Assembly: GCF_002294995.1 (NCBI RefSeq) | Contig: NZ_NSGF01000010.1 | Location: forward strand, 124,001-188,000 | Length of the DNA stretch: 64,000 bases | Reading direction: 5' to 3' | Source of the DNA: Mesorhizobium sp. WSM3860 | Lineage (GTDB): Bacteria > Pseudomonadota > Alphaproteobacteria > Rhizobiales > Rhizobiaceae | In this document: positions 22,389 to 30,006 of the stretch, piece by piece | How positions within the stretch are numbered: position 1 is the first letter of the stretch | Layout of the letters: the number at the start of each line of letters is the position of its first letter | Notes under the pieces: model-generated | Seen by the model: only the letters and a program-made list of their open reading frames with translations | Databases searched by the model: none | What the model was told of the DNA's origin: nothing | Made by a program: the position numbers and the translations under genes

Positions 22389-22544
22389 ATGCCACGAAGT
22401 AAGCAGGAACAAAGCCGACCGGCGCAACAGCCGCTCGCCAGCCACTACCGCGCGATCGGTCCTGCGGCAATCGTCGCAGCCCTTCTTCACACGGCGAAGA
22501 AGAAGAAGCCGGCGCAGAAGATCATCTCGCCGCGCGCCGCCTGA
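22389..22544 (+). CDS. Small basic protein, unknown function
   Basis: 51 residues (starting MPRSKQEQSRPAQQPLASHY) with a short hydrophobic stretch (AIGPAAIVAALLHTA) and a Lys-rich end. CAGGGAAGAG lies 7 bp upstream of the ATG, and a low-GC promoter-like region precedes it. The strong ribosome-binding site and compact frame suggest a real gene. No function can be assigned. Confidence 0.55.
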   Translation: MPRSKQEQSRPAQQPLASHYRAIGPAAIVAALLHTAKKKKPAQKIISPRAA

Positions 22545-22642
22545 AACGGCACGACCGGCGTAGTCTCCCACGATGGGAACGCCGGCGTTGAGGCTGCCGA
22601 AGCGCACCCCGGAAAAGGGGCCGACGCCAAGCGCGAGCCTCG

Positions 22643-23404
22643 CTAAAACAGGGTCATCTGGCTTTCGTCCGCGCCGGGTTTGTGGCGACTGACCTTGTCG
22701 GGCTGCGGCCCGACCATGCCCCGCTCCTGAATCTCCGGCCCGGTGTTGGCGACCTTGTTGACGAGGTCGGATATCGGAATCGCCTCGAAGAAATCGGGCT
22801 CGGCGGGCTTGAGGAGGTCGAGCACGTCGCGCGGCTCCTGCGTGCGGCAATCCAGCCAGCGGGCGAAATCGCGTTCCTCGATCACCACCGGCATGCGGTC
22901 GTGGATATGGGCGATGCCTGTATTGGCCCGCGTGGTGAGGATCGCGCCGGTGTCCATCTCGGAGCCGCCCGGCTCGGCATAGGTCTCGATCAGGCCGGCG
23001 AAGGCGATCACCCCGCCCCGCCGCGGCCGGATCCAGTAGGGCTGGCCCTTGGCGCTGCCCGATTGCTGCCATTCATAAAAGCCGGAGGCCGGCACCAGGG
23101 CCCGGCGATGGCGCATGGCAGTCTTGAACGATGCCTTCTGCAGCACGCCTTCCGAGCGCGCGTTGAAGAGCAGCGGAAATTCCTTCGTATCCTTGACCCA
23201 AGTCGGGATCAGGCCCCAGCGCACCAGCATAGCCTGGCGGTCAGGCAGGTTGGAGCCTGGCGCTCTTGGCGGACCGGCGAGCGCCATCAGCACCGGCTGC
23301 GTCGGAGCGATATTGTAGCGGGCCGGAAACGCCTCCAGCTCCACCAGGCCCAGAATGGCGGCGGTCTGGTCCGGCGAGGCGGTCAAGGCAAAGCGTCCGC
23401 ACAT
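22643..23404 (-). CDS. SOS-response-associated peptidase (SRAP; YedK/HMCES family)
   Basis: 253 residues. It starts MCGRFAL, with Cys2 as the residue that crosslinks to abasic DNA after Met removal. ARYNIAPTQPV, LVPASGFYEW (catalytic Glu) and TGIAHIHDRMPVVI (active His) are all present. The family caps abasic sites in single-stranded DNA through a thiazolidine link. Size and motifs are complete, so it should be active. No SOS box was recognised upstream. Confidence 0.95.
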   Translation of the reverse strand: MCGRFALTASPDQTAAILGLVELEAFPARYNIAPTQPVLMALAGPPRAPGSNLPDRQAMLVRWGLIPTWVKDTKEFPLLFNARSEGVLQKASFKTAMRHRRALVPASGFYEWQQSGSAKGQPYWIRPRRGGVIAFAGLIETYAEPGGSEMDTGAILTTRANTGIAHIHDRMPVVIEERDFARWLDCRTQEPRDVLDLLKPAEPDFFEAIPISDLVNKVANTGPEIQERGMVGPQPDKVSRHKPGADESQMTLF

Positions 23405-23526
23405 GGATCAAGGCTCTTCGAGATTGACGCATCAAAAAAAGTGGCGATGGAACCGCCGCGCCGCAACCGCTAATGCTCAGTACGGCCGGTCGGTCCACAA
23501 CAGGCTGCGAGAGCATTCAACACGTC

Positions 23527-23952
23527 ATGGAACCACGCAAGCTCATTCCCGCCGTCTCCGTCGCCATCGTACGCGGCAAGACGGTGCTGCTGGTCAAGCG
23601 GGCGCGCCCGCCTTCGCAGGGGCTCTACGCGTATCCCGGCGGCAAGGTCGAGCCGGGCGAGACGCTGGCGCAAGCCGCGGCGCGCGAGCTCAAGGAGGAA
23701 ACCGGGCTCGAGGCTAAGGATTACCGCCCGCTGCGCGACATCCATATCGACGGCCGTGCCGAAAACCACGCGGTCGACTATCTGCTGACGGTGTTCGGCG
23801 CGGCCTATGTCGGCGGCGAGCCGGCAGCGAGCGACGACGCCGAGACGGCGGCGTTCTACACGCTGGCGGAAATGGCGGGGATGCCGCTGGCGGGCGACGT
23901 TTTTGAAGTTGCCGAGGAATTGCTCGGCCCTGCGCAAGCCGCCGAGCGGTGA
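23527..23952 (+). CDS. NUDIX hydrolase
   Basis: 141 residues. The Nudix box GGKVEPGETLAQAAARELKEETGL is intact. The frame starting at ATG 23527 gives the normal family length; an upstream in-frame start at 23473 lacks support. It is similar to small ADP-ribose or (d)NTP pyrophosphatases, and the substrate is not predictable. It precedes the TIGR02301 gene by ~70 bp on the same strand. Confidence 0.9.
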   Translation: MEPRKLIPAVSVAIVRGKTVLLVKRARPPSQGLYAYPGGKVEPGETLAQAAARELKEETGLEAKDYRPLRDIHIDGRAENHAVDYLLTVFGAAYVGGEPAASDDAETAAFYTLAEMAGMPLAGDVFEVAEELLGPAQAAER

Positions 23953-24022
23953 CCCCAGAATGGGCCTTGCGGGCGACAAAATGTTTCGCCACAAAGCCTT
24001 GCTCTTCCATCGCAAGGCCCTG

Positions 24023-24400
24023 ATGACCCGCGCCTCCCCCTTTCTCGCCGCAAGCCTCGCCATCAGCTTGGCCGTCACGGCGCAGCCGGCATCGGCGGCC
24101 GAGGCGCCGTTCGAGCCCGGGCTGATGCGGCTCGCCGAGGTGCTGGGTTCGCTGCATTTCCTGCGCAACCTCTGCGGCGAAAAGGGCGACCAGTGGCGGC
24201 TCGAGATGGAAAAGCTGCTCGAGTCGGAAAATCCCGATCCCAACCGGCGCGCCCGCTTCATCGCCTCCTTCAATCGCGGCTACCGTTCCTTCAGCGGCAC
24301 CTACACGCAATGCACGCCTTCAGCGACCGAGGCCATTGCCCGCTACATGAAGGAAGGCGAGACGCTGTCGCGCGACATCGCATCCCGCTACGGCAATTGA
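24023..24400 (+). CDS. TIGR02301-family periplasmic protein
   Basis: About 125 residues with a signal peptide (MTRASPFLAASLAISLAVTA...ASAAEA). The mature part (LMRLAEVLGSLHFLRNLCGE, FNRGYRSFSGTYTQCTPSA) matches the pattern of the rhizobial TIGR02301 family with two conserved Cys. Function unknown. In-frame upstream starts exist at 23960 and 23981; I prefer 24023 because it gives a normal signal peptide. It may be cotranscribed with the NUDIX gene. Confidence 0.8.
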   Translation: MTRASPFLAASLAISLAVTAQPASAAEAPFEPGLMRLAEVLGSLHFLRNLCGEKGDQWRLEMEKLLESENPDPNRRARFIASFNRGYRSFSGTYTQCTPSATEAIARYMKEGETLSRDIASRYGN

Positions 24401-24738
24401 GGATCGGCATCGATCGCGACTATCCACCACGAACTGGCTCCAATGTGGCCGGCCTTATTGTTTCAGGCTGCACCTTGGTGCAATCATCTGTTGCGCTTGT
24501 GCAACAATGTTAATGAAACGTTAGTGGATAAATGCCGAATTAACTCAAACTGAAGGTTTTAATGCCGCAAGCCGGTCTAATCGGCTAAGCTTGGTCGAAA
24601 TTGATCGCAGCCTTGCTCGATACGTAGATTTGCGACTGCAAAATGTCGTATTTACAAGGACTTGTGCGGGCAGCGCATGAACTGGCAAGTCAAGCCCGGT
24701 CCCTTGCCGGACCGACGCTTGAAAAGGTGGACACCGCA
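24401..24738. other. 338-bp low-GC intergenic region
   Basis: Clearly lower in GC than its surroundings, especially 24450-24660. It contains two adjacent short palindromes (24469-24482 and 24489-24506). A longer reading of the downstream gene (ATG 24643) would cover the last ~100 bp. No RNA gene identified. Confidence 0.4.
24469..24506. promoter_or_regulatory. Two adjacent dyads, possible operator pair
   Basis: TGCACC-TT-GGTGCA (24469-24482) and TGTTGC-GCTTGT-GCAACA (24489-24506) are 20 bp apart centre to centre and both end in a TTG(G)TGCAA word. This arrangement fits a dimeric repressor on two turns of DNA, but no regulator is known. Confidence 0.35.
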
Positions 24739-24996
24739 ATGGAACATGGCGTCAGCGACATCGACGCGTTGGTCAGGGAAGAAAAGCGCCTGACCGCCGT
24801 GGAGAGCCACAGCGAAGCCTGGGCGGAAGGGTTGTCGGCCGGCATCGAGCCCGAAATCATCGCCGAGGCAGCGCTGGAAACCGCCTTCGGCGAGATGCTG
24901 CGCGCCAATGGTGAGACCTCAGCGCTGGCCCTGCTCGACCGCATGCGCGAAAAGGTGATCTCCGGCGCCTTCGAGCCGGAACGGCTCAAGCACTAG
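24739..24996 (+). CDS. Small acidic helical protein, unknown function
   Basis: 85 residues from ATG 24739 (MEHGVSDIDALVREEKRL), mostly charged helix with no signal peptide. I chose this start for its AAAAGGTGG ribosome-binding site 8 bp upstream; ATG 24643 would add 32 residues but has no site. I do not recognise the family. Confidence 0.65.
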   Translation: MEHGVSDIDALVREEKRLTAVESHSEAWAEGLSAGIEPEIIAEAALETAFGEMLRANGETSALALLDRMREKVISGAFEPERLKH

Positions 24997-25133
24997 CCCG
25001 CCCGCCTTGGCCGCTTTTGACGGCGACGCGCCGTTTGGGCATCATGCCGGCCGCCTAGCCATTTGTTTTTTCGCAATTCCGGACGGAAGCCGTTACACAG
25101 TTTTCCTGGAATTGCTCTAGCGAGCCCGGAACC

Positions 25134-25943
25134 ATGGAGAGGCAAGGGGTGAGATTTTCGTTGGCAGGCAGGCCGCGCGGGCTGGCCCTCGGCATCTGGA
25201 TCGCTGCTTCCTGCGCCGGACCATTGGCAATCTGCCTGGCCACCACGCCTTCCTATGCGCTGAGCGAGATCCAGCGCGAGGATTTGCCTTCGCCGGTCAC
25301 GCCGCCCACCAGTGACGAAACGACCGCTCCGGGGACCAACGTGCCGATGCCGGCCGCGCCCGGCACCAAACCCTCCGACAACAGCCAGCCGGCCGACGAG
25401 ACGGACAAGAGCGCGCCCGAAGCGCCGACCGGCAGCGGCGGCATCACCAGACCGCGCTCCGACCCGGATGCGCCGCCGCCAGCCGTCGTCTACGACCTCG
25501 CCAAGCTTCCCGAACCGGTCAAACGCATGCACGGCCTGATCATCGACGCCTGCAAGAGCGGCGACATCGAGAAACTTCGGCCGCTGATCGGCTCGGGCGA
25601 ATCCATGACGCAGCTGTCGCTCGGCGACATCGACGGCGACCCGGTCACTTTCCTCAAGGGGCTCTCGGGCGACGGCGACGGCCAGGAGATTCTCGCCATT
25701 CTGGAAGAGGTGCTCAACGCCGGCTATGTCCATGTCGACGCCGGCACGCCGCAGGAGCTCTATGTCTGGCCGTATTTTTTCGCGCTGCCGCTCGACAAGC
25801 TGGACCCCAGGCAGCGCGTCGAGTTGTTCAAACTCGTCACCGCAAGCGACTATGACGATATGAAGCAGTTCGGCGCTTACATCTTCTACCGCGTCGGCAT
25901 CACGCCCAGCGGCCAGTGGCTGTTCTTCGTCGCCGGGGATTGA
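25134..25943 (+). CDS. Exported protein with Pro-rich linker, unknown function
   Basis: 269 residues. A signal sequence lies around residues 15-43 (LALGIWIAASCAGPLAICLATTPSYA). Residues ~50-120 are a Pro/Thr/Asp-rich linker. A folded domain (~125-269) starts VYDLAKLPEPVKRMHGLIID and ends in an aromatic-rich block (QWLFFVAGD). The CATTPS sequence is not a convincing lipobox. Probably periplasmic; such single-copy proteins are common in rhizobia but uncharacterised. Confidence 0.75.
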   Translation: MERQGVRFSLAGRPRGLALGIWIAASCAGPLAICLATTPSYALSEIQREDLPSPVTPPTSDETTAPGTNVPMPAAPGTKPSDNSQPADETDKSAPEAPTGSGGITRPRSDPDAPPPAVVYDLAKLPEPVKRMHGLIIDACKSGDIEKLRPLIGSGESMTQLSLGDIDGDPVTFLKGLSGDGDGQEILAILEEVLNAGYVHVDAGTPQELYVWPYFFALPLDKLDPRQRVELFKLVTASDYDDMKQFGAYIFYRVGITPSGQWLFFVAGD

Positions 25944-25960
25944 GCCTAGCGGACTCGCGC

Positions 25961-26674
25961 TTATCGATATCCGACCTCCGGCCATATGCGAGCGGCTTCC
26001 TCTCGCAAGGCCGAAAACGCATCGGTTCCCACCGCAACGTCCATTTGCAGAATGTCGGCTGCGTCGCGCAACTCGCTTTTGTCCTGGAGCTTGTCCACCA
26101 CCCAGGCGACCTTGAGCCGGATGTCGGGGCCGTAGGCTCTTTCCGCCTTATCAAGAGCATCGGTTGGGATTTGCCCATAAGACTTGACCAACATTCCAAG
26201 ATCGAAAGCATCTCGAAATGCGGTTGCGGGATCTTGGCATCGATCGGCATTCGCCAACAGCTTCTCGGCAAACATATCTGCAGGAACGAGGGCCGGTACC
26301 CCCAAATCCTCGTCGAAACGCCCTCGCAAATCGATGCGTCCTTCGCGGACAACTTCGAAGCGGATCGGCTGGCCGTTGAGGCGCACGACTGTCCTCAGGC
26401 CATACTGGTCGATCTGAAAATCCCGAACGGCCTGAACGGGCTCCGGGAAAAAGGCCCTGACACCAAGCTCTGAGGCTCGTGTTCGCAGTTCGCGATAGCC
26501 GTTGGCGTTCGCGCAAAGGAAATCCAGGTCCAATGACCGTCGATATTCGCCAAGTTTCATGACAATGGCCGTGCCGCCGCCAAACCAGCACTGAACGGTC
26601 GTCAGGAAGTCACGGTCCATCAGCCCGAGGGCTTCGGCAATGATCCTGTGTTCCGGTTTTCTGAACTCCTTCAT
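25961..26674 (-). CDS. AbiEii/AbiGii-type nucleotidyltransferase (possible toxin)
   Basis: 237 residues. WFGGGTAIVMKLGEYRRSLDLDF (residues ~30-52) is the GG...S...DxD nucleotidyltransferase signature. The later D residue and MFAEKLLANADR fit the AbiEii family, whose members act as type IV-type toxins or abortive-infection effectors by transferring nucleotides to RNA. The catalytic pattern appears intact. Its partner is likely the small gene 74 bp upstream. Confidence 0.85.
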   Translation of the reverse strand: MKEFRKPEHRIIAEALGLMDRDFLTTVQCWFGGGTAIVMKLGEYRRSLDLDFLCANANGYRELRTRASELGVRAFFPEPVQAVRDFQIDQYGLRTVVRLNGQPIRFEVVREGRIDLRGRFDEDLGVPALVPADMFAEKLLANADRCQDPATAFRDAFDLGMLVKSYGQIPTDALDKAERAYGPDIRLKVAWVVDKLQDKSELRDAADILQMDVAVGTDAFSALREEAARIWPEVGYR

Positions 26675-26748
26675 GATCTCAACTCGCGGTGTTTCCTGTT
26701 TGGCGGTGTGGCAGCGACAAGAAAATCGAGGAGAGGATGTCCGGGGTT

Positions 26749-26973
26749 TCAGGACGTGGTCAGAAGGATGCCATGACCAAATTTGTCAGCCAGCTTCCTT
26801 ATAAGCAGCTTCTCACGCGCTGTAAGGCGCTTCTGATCGACAAAGCGCCAATTGCGTTCGTAAAGTGCGAATGCCTCTTCCGCCGGGATCGGGCGCGCGG
26901 CATCGCGGTTCCAGGCGAGCGCCTGGAGCTGCGGGAACTCTGCGGGAACAATCGGCGCAATATTTGCGGTCAT
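26749..26973 (-). CDS. Small protein upstream of the AbiEii-type gene (candidate antitoxin)
   Basis: 74 residues from ATG 26973 (MTANIAPIVPAEFPQLQALA). The C-terminal half is basic and helical (KRLTAREKLLIRKLADKFG). It has the same strand as, and sits 74 bp before, the AbiEii-type gene. AbiEi antitoxins normally have a winged helix-turn-helix, and this protein is too short for the full AbiEi form, so antitoxin is inference from context. An in-frame TTG at 27012 would add 13 residues. Confidence 0.6.
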   Translation of the reverse strand: MTANIAPIVPAEFPQLQALAWNRDAARPIPAEEAFALYERNWRFVDQKRLTAREKLLIRKLADKFGHGILLTTS

Positions 26974-27022
26974 GACGCGCTCAACATAGTGCAGAGCGCT
27001 TAAGAAATCCAACGCCGGTGTT

Positions 27023-28354
27023 CTACGCCGGCAGCGCCTCGGAAAACTCCACCGGCCTGCCCTGGCCGGGCGTGACGATCTCGCCCTCCCACATCACTCG
27101 CTCACCGCGCACGATCGTGCCGACCGGCCAGCCGGTGACCTCTTTGCCGTCATAGGGCGTCCAGCCGGCCTTGGAGCCAGCCTGCGCGTTGGTGATGGTC
27201 TCGCGGCGCTTCAGGTCGACGACGGTGAAATCGGCGTCGTAGCCGGCGGCGATGCGGCCTTTCCGCGCCATGCCGAAGATGCGCTGCGGACCGTGACTGG
27301 AGAGATCGACGAAACGCTGCAAAGTGAGCCGGCCGGCGTTGACATGGTCGAGCATGATCGGCACCAGCGTCTGCACGCCCGTCATGCCCGAAGGCGAGGC
27401 AGGATAAGGCTTAGCCTTCTCGGCCAGCGTGTGCGGCGCGTGATCCGAGCCCAGCACATCGACGATGCCCTGCGCAATGCCGTGCCAGACGCCGTCGCCG
27501 TGGCGCGCCGCGCGCACCGGCGGGTTCATCTGGATCAGCGTGCCGAGCCGCGCATAATCGCCAGCCGAAAGCGTCAAGTGATGCGGCGTCGCCTCGCAGG
27601 TAGCGACGTCCTTATGCTGTTCGAGGAAGGCGATCTCCTCGGCCGTCGAGATGTGCAGTACATGGATGCGCGCGCGCGTCTGCCTGGCGATGCGCACCAG
27701 CCGCTCGGTGCAGCGCAGCGCCGCGATCTCGTCGCGCCAGACAGGATGCGACGAGGGATCGCCCTCGACGCGCAGACCGAGCCGCTCGCGCAGACGGAAC
27801 TCGTCCTCCGAATGGAAAGCGGCGCGGCGACGCGTGTTTCGCAGGATCGAGGCGACACCCTCGTCGTCCTCGACCAGCAGGTCGCCGGTGGACGAGCCCA
27901 TGAACACCTTGATGCCGGCGGCGCCCGGCAGCCGTTCGAGCTCGCCGACATCGCCGGCATTGTCGCGCGTGCCGCCAACCCAGAAAGCGAAGTCGCAATG
28001 CATGCGGCCGGTGGCGCGCCGCACCTTGTCGGCAAGGGCCGCCTCGCTGGTGGTCAGCGGATTGGTGTTGGGCATCTCGAAGACCGCGGTGACGCCGCCC
28101 AGAACCGCGGCGCGAGACCCCGTTTCCAGATCTTCCTTGTGCTCCAGTCCAGGCTCGCGGAAATGCACCTGGCTATCGACGACGCCGGGCAGGATGTGCA
28201 GGCCTGCGCAATCGATCGTCTCGCCGGCCGACGCTTGGCCGAGATCGCCTATCGCGGCAATTCGCCCGGCCTTCACGCCGACATCGCGCCGGCCTTCTCC
28301 GTCATGGTTGACCACCGTGCCGCCTGTCAGGATGAGGTCGAAGGTGGTTGCCAT
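27023..28354 (-). CDS. pyrC: Dihydroorotase (class I, PRK09060-like)
   Basis: 443-residue amidohydrolase. SQVHFREPG carries the metal HxxxH-type start, GIKVFMGSSTG provides the carboxylated Lys, ATPHHLTL another His pair, and DHAPHT the metal Asp. It hydrolyses dihydroorotate/carbamoyl-aspartate in pyrimidine synthesis. No pyrB is adjacent. ATG 28354 is chosen; a TTG at 28366 is the alternative. It is divergent from ygfZ with an 85-bp shared promoter region. Confidence 0.9.
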   Translation of the reverse strand: MATTFDLILTGGTVVNHDGEGRRDVGVKAGRIAAIGDLGQASAGETIDCAGLHILPGVVDSQVHFREPGLEHKEDLETGSRAAVLGGVTAVFEMPNTNPLTTSEAALADKVRRATGRMHCDFAFWVGGTRDNAGDVGELERLPGAAGIKVFMGSSTGDLLVEDDEGVASILRNTRRRAAFHSEDEFRLRERLGLRVEGDPSSHPVWRDEIAALRCTERLVRIARQTRARIHVLHISTAEEIAFLEQHKDVATCEATPHHLTLSAGDYARLGTLIQMNPPVRAARHGDGVWHGIAQGIVDVLGSDHAPHTLAEKAKPYPASPSGMTGVQTLVPIMLDHVNAGRLTLQRFVDLSSHGPQRIFGMARKGRIAAGYDADFTVVDLKRRETITNAQAGSKAGWTPYDGKEVTGWPVGTIVRGERVMWEGEIVTPGQGRPVEFSEALPA

Positions 28355-28439
28355 GGACTGGTCCAATCTCTTGCGGGGGGAGTGTGGCCGGCTTACGTAA
28401 TGACCATCATTTTTGCAAGATCAGGCCGACTTCACGCCC

Positions 28440-29303
28440 ATGCCCTTCGCCCTGCTGAAAGACCGCGCGCTCATTTCCGTGTCAGGCCCGGATGCCGAGC
28501 ATTTTTTGCAAAACATCCTCACGACCGATCTCGATGCGCTCGGCGCCGGCGAGGCAAAGCCCGGCGCGCTGCTTTCACCGCAAGGCAAGATCCTGTTCGA
28601 TTTTCTCATCTCTCGAGCCGGCGAGAACGGCTTCCGGCTGGAATGCCGGACCGACATAGCCGATGATTTTGTGCGCCGGCTGATGCTTTACCGGTTGCGG
28701 GCAAAGGCCGAGATTGCCAAGCAGGATCAGGCGCTTGTCACGATTGCATGGGGCCGTGATTCAACCGCCTCATTTGCCGATTCAACTTCGCTCGCCGACG
28801 CCCGCTTCCGCGAGGTGGAGGTCAGGCGCACCTATGACGGCGCAGTTCAGGACAGCGGCGATGCCGGCGCATGGCAGGCCCTGCGTATCGCCAACGGCAT
28901 CGCCGAAAGCGGCAGCGATTATCAGCCCGGTGACGCTTTCCCACATGACGTTCTGCTCGATGAGACCGGCGGCGTCGGCTTCAAGAAAGGCTGCTATGTT
29001 GGCCAGGAAGTCGTCTCGCGCATGCAGCATCGCGGCACCGCGCGACGCCGCGTGCTGATCGCCACGGCCGGGGGTCCCCTGCCTGCGTCCGGTACCGAGC
29101 TCACCGTCGCCGGCCGCCCGGTCGGCACGCTGGGTTCGGTAAGCGGCGGACGCGGCCTCGCCATTGCCCGCATCGACCGCGTCAAGGCAGCATCCGACGC
29201 GGGCGAAAAGATTATGGCCGGCGAGGTCCCGGTGACGCTCGCCATCCCGGGCTGGGCGAAGTTCTCCTTCCCGCAGGACACCGTCAGCGCGGAGGAGGCC
29301 TGA
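28440..29303 (+). CDS. ygfZ: YgfZ/CAF17-family folate-binding Fe-S maturation protein
   Basis: 287 residues with the family signature KGCYVGQEVVSRMQHRG (residues ~185-200). The N-terminal GcvT-like tetrahydrofolate-binding fold begins LISVSGPDAEHFLQNILTTD. YgfZ supports repair or assembly of some Fe-S enzymes using folate. ATG 28440 starts the homologous region. It is coupled to the HD hydrolase gene by an overlapping TGATG. Confidence 0.92.
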   Translation: MPFALLKDRALISVSGPDAEHFLQNILTTDLDALGAGEAKPGALLSPQGKILFDFLISRAGENGFRLECRTDIADDFVRRLMLYRLRAKAEIAKQDQALVTIAWGRDSTASFADSTSLADARFREVEVRRTYDGAVQDSGDAGAWQALRIANGIAESGSDYQPGDAFPHDVLLDETGGVGFKKGCYVGQEVVSRMQHRGTARRRVLIATAGGPLPASGTELTVAGRPVGTLGSVSGGRGLAIARIDRVKAASDAGEKIMAGEVPVTLAIPGWAKFSFPQDTVSAEEA

Positions 29304-29941
29304 TGGCGGCCGACAGGGCGGGAGCGCCGCCGCGCGCGTGGCAGCGCATGCTGTCAGGCCGGCGGCTCGACCTGCTCGACCCCTCGCCGCTCGACATCGA
29401 GATTGCCGACATCGCGCATGGGCTCGCCCGCGTCGCCCGCTGGAACGGCCAGACCAGCGGCGAGCACGCGTTTTCGGTGGCTCAGCATTCGCTGCTGGTC
29501 GAGACGCTCTATGGCGAGCTGGTGCCGGCCGCTGCCGCCGAGGCGCGGCTCGCCGCACTACTCCACGACGCCCCCGAATATGTCATCGGCGACATGATCT
29601 CGCCCTTCAAATCGGTGATGGGCGGCTCCTACAGGGACTGCGAGCTCAGGCTGCAGCGCGCCATCCATCAGCGTTTCTCGCTACCGGCCGAGCTCGGCGC
29701 CGCCTTGCGCAAGGACATCAAGCGCGCCGACCAGATCGCCGCCTATTACGAGGCGACACTGCTTGCCGGCTTCTCGACCGCGGAGGCGACGGAGTATTTC
29801 GGCCGGCCGCGCAGCTTTTCCGCCGACCGCTTCGACTTCACGCCACGCTCGGTGACCTGGGCGCAGGCGGCATTTCTGAAACGGTTCGCGGCGCTGGAAG
29901 CCAAACGCCAGCCTTTTCTTGCTGCCAATTCCGTCAAATAA
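29303..29941 (+). CDS. HD-domain hydrolase, YfbR-like
   Basis: 212 residues. The metal motif is H...HD: GEHAFSVAQHSLLVE, then LLHDAPEYVIGDMI, with a later Asp in DIKRADQIAAYYEA. This matches the YfbR-like branch of HD hydrolases (5'-deoxynucleotidase activity in E. coli YfbR). The ATG overlaps the ygfZ stop, so the two are translationally coupled. Confidence 0.88.
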   Translation: MAADRAGAPPRAWQRMLSGRRLDLLDPSPLDIEIADIAHGLARVARWNGQTSGEHAFSVAQHSLLVETLYGELVPAAAAEARLAALLHDAPEYVIGDMISPFKSVMGGSYRDCELRLQRAIHQRFSLPAELGAALRKDIKRADQIAAYYEATLLAGFSTAEATEYFGRPRSFSADRFDFTPRSVTWAQAAFLKRFAALEAKRQPFLAANSVK

Positions 29942-30006
29942 AAGAACGCTAAATTAACCGGCGGCCACGACAGTAACGTGTTCAGTCACGGTCAGCAGGC
30001 GCGCTC

